Assembly: GCF_007747655.1 (NCBI RefSeq)
Contig: NZ_CP036274.1
Coordinates: 6,758,001 to 6,822,000, forward strand
DNA length: 64,000 bases
Reading direction: 5' to 3'
Source of the DNA: Anatilimnocola aggregata
Lineage (GTDB): Bacteria; Planctomycetota; Planctomycetia; Pirellulales; Pirellulaceae
Shown: piece by piece, positions 27,648 to 36,560 of the stretch
Layout of the letters: every line of letters starts with the position of its first letter
How positions within the stretch are numbered: the stretch's first letter is position 1
Position numbers and translations under genes: made by a program
Notes under the pieces: model-generated
What the model was told of the DNA's origin: nothing
The model's database searches: none
What the model saw: the letters and a program-made list of their open reading frames with translations, nothing else

Positions 27648-28910
27648 ATGCTTGCCGCTCATGCTTCACGTCGCGATTTTCTCCGTGCCGCAGTAGTCGT
27701 CGCCGCTGCGAACTTGACGTGCAATCTCGTGATTGCCCAAGAATCCGCAAAGCGCGAGCGCAAAAAAGTCGTCCTGACCGACGAAGGTCGACGGGTGCAT
27801 GCGGCGGGCTTTGTGTTTGATGGGCACAACGATCTGCCGTGGGAAATGCGGAAGGAGGCGAGCAGTTCGTTCGATAAACGGGACATCGCCCAGCCGCAGC
27901 CCAAGATGCACACCGATATCGCGCGGCTGAAACAAGGGAACGTCGGGGCCCAGTTTTGGAGCGTCTATGTCCCTGCGGAAACGGCGCAGGCGGGGACGGC
28001 GCTGCAGCAGACGATGGAACAGATCGATCTCGTCGAGGCGATGATTAAGCGCTATCCGGAAACATTCGCCGCAGCTGTGACCGTCGCCGATATCGAGGCC
28101 GCGCGCAAGGCAGGCAAGATCGCGTCGCTCATCGGAGTGGAAGGTGGCCATTGCATCGAGGACTCGCTCGAGAACCTGCGGCGTTTGAAAAAGCGTGGCG
28201 CAGGCTACCTGACACTCACCCATAGCGACACACTTCAATGGGCCGATGCGGCGACCGACACGGCCAAGCACGAAGGGCTGACGCCATTTGGCGAAGAAGT
28301 CGTACGCGAATTGAACAAGCTGGGCATGCTGGTCGATCTGTCGCACGTCAGCGATGCCACCATGCGCGACGCGCTGCGAGTGTCGAAGGCACCGGTCATT
28401 TATTCCCATTCGTCGGCCCGCTCAATCGCCAACCATCCGCGCAATGTGCCCGACGATGTACTCAAACTGGTGAAAGCGAACGGCGGCGTGGTGATGGTCA
28501 ATTTCTTCTCAGGCTTTGTCGTCCCCGAATCGGCTGAGATTCTGTCGAACATGTTTGCCGTCTCGCGCGAACTGCGGGCGAAGTTTCCCAATGAGGCCGA
28601 CTACACGCGCGAGAGCGTACGCTGGGAAAAGCGCAATCCGTACCCGGTCGGCGATATTCATGACGTGGTGGATCACATCGAACATATCGCCAAAGTCGCT
28701 TGCAAAGAGTCCGTCGGGCTCGGCTCCGATTACGACGGCATCAGCAAGTGCCCGATGCAGCTTGAAGATGTTTCGACCTATCCGCTGATCACCCAGGAGT
28801 TGCTCAATCGCGGCTGGCAGCCCGCCGAGATTCACGGCCTAATGAGCGGCAATGTCCTTCGCGTGATGAAGAAGGCTGAGGAAGTTGCCGCCGCGATGAC
28901 TCAAGAATAG
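27648..28910 (+). CDS. Peptidase M19 family dipeptidase, Tat leader
   Basis: This 420-residue protein opens with ASRRDFLRAAVVVAAANL, a likely twin-arginine leader. The M19 (renal dipeptidase) metal ligands are recognisable: FDGHNDLPW with the first His-x-Asp, the bridging Glu in GVEGGH, the His of DLSHVSDATM, and the His of YSHSSARS; GLGSDYDGI supplies the late Asp. Such enzymes cleave dipeptides, including D-amino-acid ones, with two zinc ions, here probably in the periplasm. It is transcribed alone and followed by a hairpin at 28979-29001. Confidence 0.9.
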   Translation: MLAAHASRRDFLRAAVVVAAANLTCNLVIAQESAKRERKKVVLTDEGRRVHAAGFVFDGHNDLPWEMRKEASSSFDKRDIAQPQPKMHTDIARLKQGNVGAQFWSVYVPAETAQAGTALQQTMEQIDLVEAMIKRYPETFAAAVTVADIEAARKAGKIASLIGVEGGHCIEDSLENLRRLKKRGAGYLTLTHSDTLQWADAATDTAKHEGLTPFGEEVVRELNKLGMLVDLSHVSDATMRDALRVSKAPVIYSHSSARSIANHPRNVPDDVLKLVKANGGVVMVNFFSGFVVPESAEILSNMFAVSRELRAKFPNEADYTRESVRWEKRNPYPVGDIHDVVDHIEHIAKVACKESVGLGSDYDGISKCPMQLEDVSTYPLITQELLNRGWQPAEIHGLMSGNVLRVMKKAEEVAAAMTQE

Positions 28911-28978
28911 GGACGCAGTTTAGGCGTTATTTGTCGCCGACCTGGGTAATTCTGCTCAATCTGACGATCGTAACGACC

Positions 28979-29001
28979 AATTGCCCCCGCTTGGGGCAAT
29001 T
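28979..29001. terminator. Hairpin between dipeptidase and FHA genes
   Basis: AATTGCCCC (28979-28987) pairs with GGGGCAATT (28993-29001) over a 5-nt loop. It is a strong short stem in the middle of the gap, about 70 bases after the dipeptidase stop, but without a T-run. Confidence 0.4.
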
Positions 29002-29083
29002 CACCCTTGGCAATGTTCAGTGGCGAAAGGTAAGTTAGTCGAGCGTCTTACTCGCATTCTGTTCACTAGCTTGCTGGGTTTCC

Positions 29084-30154
29084 ATGCGTGCATTTTTGCA
29101 AGTGATCAAAGGTCCTGGCTTGGGGCGCAAGATTACCCTGCGTGAAGGGCAGTTGCTTTACGTCGGACGGACCGATCAGGCAGATGTCAGCTGCCCGGAG
29201 AATCCGGAGATGAGCAGCGTGCACTTCACCATCCGTTGGCTGGGTAGCGAGTGCCAATTCAAAGACCTGAACTCGGCAAACGGCAGCTTTCGCAACGGCG
29301 AACGGATCGCTGAAACGTTGGTCTATGACGGCGACGAGATAAAGACTGGGCAAGCTACGTTTCGCGTCTTCATGGGAGATGCTGCCGAAGGGGATACGAC
29401 CCGCCCCGAGATTCCGGCGATGCAACTGGCACCGCCCCTGTTCGATACTAAAAAAGAAATGCTCTTAGTGCCGGCCAAGGCACCCGGTTCCGGCATTGCT
29501 CCGTCGGAACACAAGACGCATAGCCACGCGCCCCATTCGCAGGCTGCGGCTGCAACGCCAGCCCCGTCTGCACCAACAGCGAGCTCGGTGGCCGGTAGCA
29601 TTGGGCTGCTGATCCCGGTCTCGACCGATGTTGCCGCCATCGCGCCGATTGAAGACGACAACAAAAAGCTCGCTTCGCCCAGCCAAAGCACGCCGCAGTT
29701 CGCGACCCTCCTGGCAAATCAAGAAAAATTCCTCGACGCCATTCGCGTCCTCGCCTTCGGCATGGGCAAACTCTCGGCGATCGAGTGGTCGCTGCGGTGC
29801 GTGCAGACGGCGCTCGGCGATGGCTTGTCGAAAGTCGATGCCCGCGCGCTGGAGATCGTTCAACGCTGGCTAGGCGAACCGGGCGAAGATCTGCGCCGGG
29901 CTGCCTACGCCGCAGCTCAGGAGGCGGAACACGCAACCCCCGCCAGTTGGGTGGCGATGGCTGTGTTTTGGAGCGAAGGGAGCATGGGACCGCCGCCTCC
30001 AGCACCTGTGGTGCCGCCGGGACCGACGCAGTGTGCCCACGCCGCCACCGGGGCCATTCTGCTCGCCGCGGTCGCGCGCCAGCCTGAGAAGGCTCCGGAT
30101 CGCTATCGCGAGTTTGTTCGCATTGGTCTAGAACTGGTGGGAGGCGCGAAATAA
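29084..30154 (+). CDS. FHA domain protein with C-terminal DUF6931-like domain
   Basis: Residues 1-100 form a forkhead-associated domain that binds phosphothreonine. Arg29 (YVGRTDQADV), Ser45 and His47 (SSVHFTI), and Asn63/Asn66-Gly67 (DLNSANGSF) are in place. A low-complexity linker rich in Ala, Pro and Thr covers about 115-200. The C-terminal 150 residues (RVLAFGMGKLSAIEWSLRCVQTA...CAHAATGAILLAAVARQ) resemble DUF6931, a family often found with type VI secretion genes. A PAAR-protein gene follows 133 bases downstream on the same strand. Total 356 residues, no signal peptide, so cytoplasmic. Phosphorylation by a Ser/Thr kinase encoded elsewhere is the expected input. Confidence 0.82.
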   Translation: MRAFLQVIKGPGLGRKITLREGQLLYVGRTDQADVSCPENPEMSSVHFTIRWLGSECQFKDLNSANGSFRNGERIAETLVYDGDEIKTGQATFRVFMGDAAEGDTTRPEIPAMQLAPPLFDTKKEMLLVPAKAPGSGIAPSEHKTHSHAPHSQAAAATPAPSAPTASSVAGSIGLLIPVSTDVAAIAPIEDDNKKLASPSQSTPQFATLLANQEKFLDAIRVLAFGMGKLSAIEWSLRCVQTALGDGLSKVDARALEIVQRWLGEPGEDLRRAAYAAAQEAEHATPASWVAMAVFWSEGSMGPPPPAPVVPPGPTQCAHAATGAILLAAVARQPEKAPDRYREFVRIGLELVGGAK

Positions 30155-30287
30155 GCGGAAATGGGGCCTGATTTTACGTTTGTCGGAATTTCGGGAATTT
30201 TCCTCGCAACTTTGGCAACCGGCCGGCGATCATCGTAGTAGGCCCTGATTTCGCAATTGTTTTGCGTCCAACTTGGGAGAGGCTGAG

Positions 30288-30578
30288 ATGGGAATGCCCT
30301 GTGCCCGCGTTACCGACATGCACGTCTGCCCGATGGTGACGGTGCTGGTGCCTCACGTCGGCGGCCCCATTTTGCCCCCCGGCGGCATCCCCACGCTGGT
30401 TGGCGGCATGCCCCCGGCAAGAGTTGGCGATATGTGCGTTTGCGTCGGCCCGCCCGATGTCATCGTGCTTGGCTCGTTCATTACTTTCTTCAGCGGTATG
30501 CCCGCTGCCCGCATGGGAGACTTGACTGCCCATGGCGGTACCATCGTCCTCGGCCATCCAACCACGCTGATCGGCTAA
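30288..30578 (+). CDS. PAAR domain protein
   Basis: This 96-residue protein is made of PAAR repeats (PCARVTDMHVCP, MPPARVGDMCVC, MPAARMGDLTAHGG, each with the P-A-R signature). PAAR proteins form the sharp tip of type VI secretion and similar spikes and often carry or recruit effectors; zinc is held by His and Cys residues such as those in DMHVC, MCVC and TAHGG. The start is ATG 30288, preceded by GGGAGAGG five bases away. Upstream is the FHA-DUF6931 gene. No VgrG or sheath gene lies in this window, so the spike would be encoded elsewhere. Confidence 0.88.
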   Translation: MGMPCARVTDMHVCPMVTVLVPHVGGPILPPGGIPTLVGGMPPARVGDMCVCVGPPDVIVLGSFITFFSGMPAARMGDLTAHGGTIVLGHPTTLIG

Positions 30579-30668
30579 CTGCCGATGAGTGGGATAGGCA
30601 TTCCTGCCTGCCAGGTCTGCACTCTCGTACTCGTGCCTCTGACTTCAGCTTTCCGCGAAAATCGCCGG

Positions 30669-31229
30669 CTACAGGCCTTGCGCTTTCCTGCGGGCCAGAT
30701 GAACCGGCAGTTCCATTTCCATGCGGGCAATGAACGTCCCTACGGTATCGCCGTCGGAATGGGGCACAACGATATCGGACATCGGTCGCAGCAGTTCTAA
30801 GGGGCGCGGATCGACCTGCGTCCAGTAGACCGTCTCGCGCACTGTTTCCAGCGTCCAAACGTGCTGCAAATTGCCGAGCCGGCGGCGAATGCGGTCCAAG
30901 ATCATGGTGGGTTCGATTCCTTGGGCGGCCAATCGCAGCAACCGCACGATCACAAAGTTGTGATAGGTCGAATCATTGCGATCCATCAGCAGAAGCAAGT
31001 GCGGTAGACCATCGAGTTTCAATTGAATCAGGATTTCGGTGAGGGCTTCAAACCAAAGCTGCTCCCAGGCATCCTTAAGCTCTGGCGCTCCTGCTTTCTT
31101 TGCGCTAAAGGCAGGGGCCCAACGATCCGGCAATTTATCGATATCCTTCTGCGTTAGTTGACTTGCTCTCTCCGTGGCCACTTGCGCGAGCGCGGCTTGA
31201 TCGCGCGCAGCAGTGACAATGGCAACCAT
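30669..31229 (-). CDS. Unknown protein opposite the PAAR gene
   Basis: This 186-residue protein starts MVAIVTAARDQAALAQVATE and is mostly helical. It has several charged and aromatic residues (RWAPAFSAKKAGAPELKDAWEQLW), no signal peptide and no cysteine motif. I do not recognise a family. It lies on the opposite strand between the PAAR gene and the subtilase gene, so it would share neither transcript. Its promoter would point into the AT-rich region upstream of the subtilase. Codon use and length support a real gene. Confidence 0.6.
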   Translation of the reverse strand: MVAIVTAARDQAALAQVATERASQLTQKDIDKLPDRWAPAFSAKKAGAPELKDAWEQLWFEALTEILIQLKLDGLPHLLLLMDRNDSTYHNFVIVRLLRLAAQGIEPTMILDRIRRRLGNLQHVWTLETVRETVYWTQVDPRPLELLRPMSDIVVPHSDGDTVGTFIARMEMELPVHLARRKAQGL

Positions 31230-31552
31230 AGCGATTGTTTCATCTAGCTTGCTGGCCAGAGCGACTTTCCAAACGGAGGTGGCGATGCAAAGGCAGTGAC
31301 AACTATTGTCAGCGCACGCGCCACGTTCGGGAACTAGGCAACACAGCGTTCTAATTGGCTAGTTCGCATTCATATTGTGGAAGTATTTAAAGTAAAGCGA
31401 TTGAACACGGCAATTAATTAATTGACTTGAGAATATTGAGTCGCTAATTTTCTTGTGCTTAACGCTTAGACGGAAATAAATATATGCCGTCGAGTTAGTA
31501 GCCGCGTCTTCGTTCATTGGTACCTAGGCTCATACCATGAGGATGTCCAAAC
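31230..31552. other. AT-rich divergent promoter region
   Basis: This 323-bp gap between the unknown protein (minus) and the subtilase (plus) is clearly richer in A and T than its surroundings from about 31360 on. It contains a candidate promoter and palindrome at 31411-31450 and ends with GAGGAT about 8 bases before the subtilase ATG. No small gene was seen. Confidence 0.5.
31411..31450 (+). promoter_or_regulatory. Candidate sigma-70 promoter with palindrome, subtilase
   Basis: TTGACT (31422-31427) and TAATTT (31445-31450) are spaced by 17 bases, a good match to a housekeeping promoter about 100 bases before the subtilase start. The perfect palindrome CAATTAATTAATTG (31411-31424) overlaps the -35 box, where a repressor would be expected to bind. 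Confidence 0.4.
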
Positions 31553-33091
31553 ATGATTAGCAACTCGATCGGGAATCAACTCTCCGTTACTGGCACGGCA
31601 CAAGTTATTGTGGTGCTAAAGCCATCTACGGCGGCAAGCATGGTGAAGCCGAGCCTTGGGTTGGCATCGGCATTTCCGGTGCGAGAATCACGCGGTGCGA
31701 TGGCCGCACCAGAAGCCACCATGCTGCAGTTGGCGTCCTGCTTTCGCATTTCAGAAACCTCTCAGGCGTCGGCAATGGCCACTTCGGGACCGCGGGGCTT
31801 GCTCGCGACTGCCGGCGGCAAGTGGTACGAAGGGGCGCGATCGGCGGCCTCGCACACTCCGGCAGCGCGCATTTTTCCCAACTTGGGCGTGATGCTCGGC
31901 AGTGTCGATCAAACCGGTCTGGCGTCATTGCAGAACAACAACGAAGTCAAAGATGTGATGTTGGCGCCCAAGTTCAGTTTGATTCGCCCCGTCGAAAGGA
32001 AGCCAGCTCCGCCTACTGGCGCGGCAGCGGGCAATACTGTTACCTGGGGCGTGAAGCGGCTCAAGGCGGACAAACTACATGCCAGTGGGATCACGGGTAA
32101 AGGAATCATCGTTGGCCATCTCGATACGGGGATTGATGGGAGTCATCCAGCGCTCAAGAAGGCAATTCACGCCTTTGCCGAATTCGACCTCTTTGGTTTT
32201 GAAGTTTCGCCCACGCCAACGGCCCACGACACGGGCGATCACGGCACGCACACCGCGGGGACCATCGCCGGCCGCGCCAGTGGCGGCCAGGCGATTGGCG
32301 TTGCTCCTGAAGCGCTGCTCGCCAGTGCGATTGTGATCGAAGGGGGCGAAGTCATTGCCCGCATTCTGGCCGGCATGGACTGGGCAATCGGACAAGGAAG
32401 CCGGATTTTGAACATGTCCCTGGGCCTGCGCGGCTTTTCTGACGACTTCCTTCCCCTCACTCAACTTTTGCGCGAGAAGGGAGTGCTGCCGGTCTTTGCG
32501 GTGGGCAATGAAGGAGCTGGAACAAGTCGATCTCCCGGAAACTATGACGAAGCACTGAGCGTGGGAGCGATGGACGATCGGGATGGCGTGGCCGATTTTT
32601 CTTCGAGTCAGCGTTTCAGCCGCTGGAGCGTTCCCGATATGGTGGCTCCAGGTGTCGACACCCTTTCCGCTCAGCCTGGCGGCGGCTTTCAACTGATGTC
32701 GGGTTCTTCGATGGCTACGCCACATGTGGCGGGGCTCGCGGCCCTACTGTTGGAAGCAGTACCTAGCGCGACGGTCGATCAATTGGAGCAAGCCATTTTC
32801 GACTCGTGCCAGCAACTGACCACCGAACCGATCGCTCGCCAGAACCGTGGCGTTCCCGATGCGGTCGCGGCCCTGGCTGCCCTCCGACTAGCGACTGGCA
32901 GCGCCGCGCCAGCACCTGCGGCTCCACCGGCAGCGGTCATCAAGAAGGCAACTAAGAAAAAGGCGAAGAAGGTTGCGAAGGGAACTGCTAAACCGGCGTC
33001 AAAAAAAGCTGCTAAACCGAAGAAGCCCGTTGTGAAAAAGAAAGTGAAAAAGAAAGTGAAGAAGGCAGTGAAGACAAAAGTGAAAAAGTAA
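31553..33091 (+). CDS. Subtilisin-like (S8) protease with lysine-rich tail
   Basis: This 512-residue serine protease has the complete triad: Asp191 (GHLDTGID), His230 (GDHGTHTAG) and Ser386 (GSSMATPHVAG), with Asn319 (AVGNEG) as oxyanion residue. Residues 1-147 look like a propeptide of the I9 kind, ending NEVKDVMLAPKFSLIRPV. No signal peptide precedes it (MISNSIGNQLSVTGTAQ), which is unusual for a subtilase. The last 49 residues (464-512) contain 26 lysines and no acidic residue, like the tail of histone H1 or bacterial H1-like proteins, so it may bind DNA or RNA or use the tail for targeting. It is followed by a gene that resembles its propeptide. Confidence 0.88.
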   Translation: MISNSIGNQLSVTGTAQVIVVLKPSTAASMVKPSLGLASAFPVRESRGAMAAPEATMLQLASCFRISETSQASAMATSGPRGLLATAGGKWYEGARSAASHTPAARIFPNLGVMLGSVDQTGLASLQNNNEVKDVMLAPKFSLIRPVERKPAPPTGAAAGNTVTWGVKRLKADKLHASGITGKGIIVGHLDTGIDGSHPALKKAIHAFAEFDLFGFEVSPTPTAHDTGDHGTHTAGTIAGRASGGQAIGVAPEALLASAIVIEGGEVIARILAGMDWAIGQGSRILNMSLGLRGFSDDFLPLTQLLREKGVLPVFAVGNEGAGTSRSPGNYDEALSVGAMDDRDGVADFSSSQRFSRWSVPDMVAPGVDTLSAQPGGGFQLMSGSSMATPHVAGLAALLLEAVPSATVDQLEQAIFDSCQQLTTEPIARQNRGVPDAVAALAALRLATGSAAPAPAAPPAAVIKKATKKKAKKVAKGTAKPASKKAAKPKKPVVKKKVKKKVKKAVKTKVKK

Positions 33092-33417
33092 GCCGAGGCA
33101 TTTGCAGCGGAGCATCGCTCCAGGTCTGCCTTGCGAGCCAACGGCAAAAGGGGGGTGTCCAACAATCGGGGCTATTGTTGAACAGTGAGGTGCGCAACTC
33201 ACGGGTTTCCGCGAGAGTGGTGTCCAACAATCGATGGTATTGTTGGACATTTACGATGGAAATGGGAGCGGAGTTTTCGCGGCCAAACGCTGGGGCAGGC
33301 CACAACGAACAAGCTCCAAGTCTTGTCTTCGGCAGGGCGCGACCGGATAATCCGGGTGGTAGACGTCTTTGGATTTGGTAGAAAAAGGAATGACAGGCAG
33401 GAAGCCTATTTCACATC
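33092..33417. repeat. Spacer with two copies of an inverted-repeat element
   Basis: GTCCAACAAT (33157-33166) pairs with ATTGTTGAAC (33174-33183), one mismatch. A second copy, GTCCAACAAT (33222-33231) with ATTGTTGGAC (33239-33248), is perfect; both have 7-base loops. The two hairpins are 65 bases apart. They could be regulator sites for the downstream propeptide-like gene or attenuator stems after the protease gene. The rest of the spacer shows nothing clear. Confidence 0.75.
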
Positions 33418-33750
33418 ATGCCGTCACTTCATGCTGAATTGCTCGAACAACTGGCTGCTGCCGGCGATTCACTCGTCCGCGCGGTGGTGCAGTTGCGTTC
33501 GCCGGGTAGCACGAAGAAAGGGGCAGACGATGTCTCCGCCCTGGCAAAAGAAGTGCTCGCGCGAGTCGCCGAAACCGTTGGTCATGACGCCAAGCGAACC
33601 AATGTCCTCAAGAATGTTGGTTCGGTGATTATCGAGTCGGATGCCGACTTTCTCCGCGAGATGATTAAACAGCCCGAAGTCATCTCCGCGCTGCCGAGCC
33701 AGATCAGCCAGGATCTGATGATTCGGCCGGTGAATAAAAAGCCGCTCTAG
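33418..33750 (+). CDS. Stand-alone I9-like propeptide/inhibitor candidate
   Basis: This is a 110-residue cytoplasmic-looking protein. Its N-terminal strand (SLVRAVVQLRSPGS) and C-terminal part (NVGSVIIESDADFLREMIKQ followed by PEVISALPSQ and LMIRPV) parallel, in the same order, the N-terminal region of the subtilase 330 bases upstream (VIVVLKPST, NLGVMLGSVDQTGLASLQNN, NEVKDVML, FSLIRPV). Subtilase propeptides of the I9 family fold alone and inhibit or help fold their protease. This gene could therefore encode an inhibitor or chaperone in trans. The match is by eye and low in identity. Confidence 0.6.
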   Translation: MPSLHAELLEQLAAAGDSLVRAVVQLRSPGSTKKGADDVSALAKEVLARVAETVGHDAKRTNVLKNVGSVIIESDADFLREMIKQPEVISALPSQISQDLMIRPVNKKPL

Positions 33751-33765
33751 GCTTGCTGGCGAGAC

Positions 33766-34917
33766 TTACTTCACTTCCAGCATGCGGCTGAGGGCAACCA
33801 GACTTTGCTCGGTCGTCGTGTCGTCGACGCGAATGATATTCACCGGTTCGCCAGCTGCGAGTCGCTCGAGACTCCAGCACAGATGGGCGAGATCGATGCG
33901 GTACATCGTGGCGCACATGCAGACGACCGGCGAGAGGAAGTGAATCTCTTGCTCGGGATGTTCCTGCTTAAGCCGATTGACGAGGTGCAGCTCCGTACCG
34001 ATGGCCCACTTGCTGCCCGCCGGAGCTTTTTCCACGACGTCGATGATTTTGCTTGTGCTGCCGCTGATATCGGCGATGTCGTTTACTTCTTGGGGACACT
34101 CGGGGTGAACGAGAATCTTGATCCCCGGGTGATGCTGCCTGAACAGAGCGACGTGTTCGGCTTTGAACATCTGATGGACGCTACAATGCCCCTTCCACAG
34201 GACAACCTTGCTGCGCCGAATGGCATCCTCGGTATTGCCGCCGAATTCAGGTTCGTACGGATCCCAGACGGGCATCTGGTCATTCGTAATGCCCATCTTC
34301 AGCGCTGTGTTTCGTCCCAAGTGCTGATCGGGAAAAAAGAAGACGCGGCTAGTCCGTTGGTAGGCCCAGTCGAGAACCGCGCGAGCATTGCTGCTGGTGC
34401 AAACAATGCCTCCATGCCGGCCGCAAAAGGCCTTCAAGCTGGCGGCGCTGTTGATGTAGGTAACGGGGGTGATGTCGTTGGTATCGATCACTTCGCCCAA
34501 GTCTTGCCAGGCAGCTTCGACCTGATCGATGGCGGCCATATCGGCCATCGAACAGCCCGCACCCAGGTCGGGCAGCACGACGGCAACGCGCTCGCCATTT
34601 CGTTCGGCCAGCTTCTCTGGGCGGTTGGCCAGGATGTCCGCTGTCTCGGCCATGAAGTGGACGCCGCAAAATACGATGTAGCGACAGTCGCTGCTGGAGG
34701 CGGCCAATTGGCTGAGCTGATATGAGTCGCCGCGCAGGTCGGAGTGGGCGATCACTTCATCTTGCTGATAATGGTGGCCGAGAATTAGCAGCTTGGGGCC
34801 GAAGTCGCGGCGGACCTTCGCAATCCGCGCGGCCAACTCTTCATTCGAGAGGGACTTGTACGGCTTGAGAGAAGCTGGGGCCAATTTGTCTAAGCGAGCT
34901 TGAACGAGTGTTTCCAT
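33766..34917 (-). CDS. nadA: Quinolinate synthase
   Basis: NadA condenses iminoaspartate with dihydroxyacetone phosphate to quinolinate in NAD synthesis and carries a [4Fe-4S] cluster. This 383-residue protein has LLILGHHYQQDEV and the FCGVHFMAETADIL block typical of the family. Candidate cluster cysteines are Cys122 (GAGCSMAD), the Cys of HPECPQEV and one in the CMCATMYR segment. The N-terminus begins 30-40 residues before the first conserved block, as in other long NadA forms. It converges with the propeptide-like gene over 15 bases and is followed by nothing on its own strand; nadB and nadC are not in the window. Confidence 0.95.
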   Translation of the reverse strand: METLVQARLDKLAPASLKPYKSLSNEELAARIAKVRRDFGPKLLILGHHYQQDEVIAHSDLRGDSYQLSQLAASSSDCRYIVFCGVHFMAETADILANRPEKLAERNGERVAVVLPDLGAGCSMADMAAIDQVEAAWQDLGEVIDTNDITPVTYINSAASLKAFCGRHGGIVCTSSNARAVLDWAYQRTSRVFFFPDQHLGRNTALKMGITNDQMPVWDPYEPEFGGNTEDAIRRSKVVLWKGHCSVHQMFKAEHVALFRQHHPGIKILVHPECPQEVNDIADISGSTSKIIDVVEKAPAGSKWAIGTELHLVNRLKQEHPEQEIHFLSPVVCMCATMYRIDLAHLCWSLERLAAGEPVNIIRVDDTTTEQSLVALSRMLEVK

Positions 34918-34957
34918 GCCCGAATTATAACGCGCTGGAGCCTGTTGTGGCGGCAGG

Positions 34958-35410
34958 TCAAGGTGCCGAATTGAGTTCTAGTTTGACCCGAGGCTGTTCT
35001 GCCGAAACGTCTGCGTTCAGACCGGAGGTGTTAAAGCTGTTGTAGCGGGCAGGAATTAGGGAGGGGTAGAGCTCTGACTCGCTGAGTTGCGGGTCTCCCT
35101 TGGCGACCGGCTTGATCTTCTTCTCGTCGAGCGCAACCACACTAATTGAGTACTGCCCAGGTGCCACGCCGTCGTTGGGGTTCGTGGTCGTCAAGTGAAA
35201 CTTGCTCGCGACGTCTGACTTGCCACTCGCAGGTCTGCCGCCAGCTTGCGGCACAAACATCACACTGGCACCGGGGAGCGGCTTGCCATCCAGAAGAATC
35301 TCACCTTCCACTTTGACCAAACTAGTCCCACACCCGGCGCACAATACGAGCACCAACGGCAAGACTCCAGCCAGGGAGCAACACGCACGTGAAAACAAGG
35401 TGGCAGACAT
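34958..35410 (-). CDS. Lipoprotein with carboxypeptidase-regulatory-like fold
   Basis: This 150-residue protein has a signal peptide with the lipobox LCAGC (LPLVLVLCAGCGTSLVKVEG), so it is probably a lipoprotein. The mature part (EGEILLDGKPLPGASVMFVP...GQYSISVVA) has the beta-sandwich pattern of carboxypeptidase regulatory-like domains. Planctomycetes commonly place such genes right after DUF1559 genes, as here (28 bases after the DUF1559 stop on the same strand). Function unknown; a cell-envelope partner of the pseudopilin-like protein is the obvious guess. Confidence 0.75.
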   Translation of the reverse strand: MSATLFSRACCSLAGVLPLVLVLCAGCGTSLVKVEGEILLDGKPLPGASVMFVPQAGGRPASGKSDVASKFHLTTTNPNDGVAPGQYSISVVALDEKKIKPVAKGDPQLSESELYPSLIPARYNSFNTSGLNADVSAEQPRVKLELNSAP

Positions 35411-35438
35411 GCAAGCTCAGTCAAAATCAGCCAAGCGA

Positions 35439-36449
<1,011 letters not shown>

Positions 36450-36560
36450 CGACCGCGCCCTCGGCCAGATCAGGTTCGCCTGCGAGAAATCTTACTGCCG
36501 GCGAGCGGTTACCGCCAACAAAGGGTTGATAGTTTCAATCGCCGCAACTATTCGCGCGGC

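Noticed and set aside
30588-30668. Possible dispersed repeat after the PAAR gene
   Set aside because: Only a 5-bp stem (AGGCA/TGCCT at 30596-30609) is visible; calling it a repeat needs a genome-wide search.
30900-30930. GGTTCGATTCC resembling a tRNA T-arm
   Set aside because: It lies inside a protein-coding frame and no cloverleaf can be built around it; no tRNA was found elsewhere in the window.
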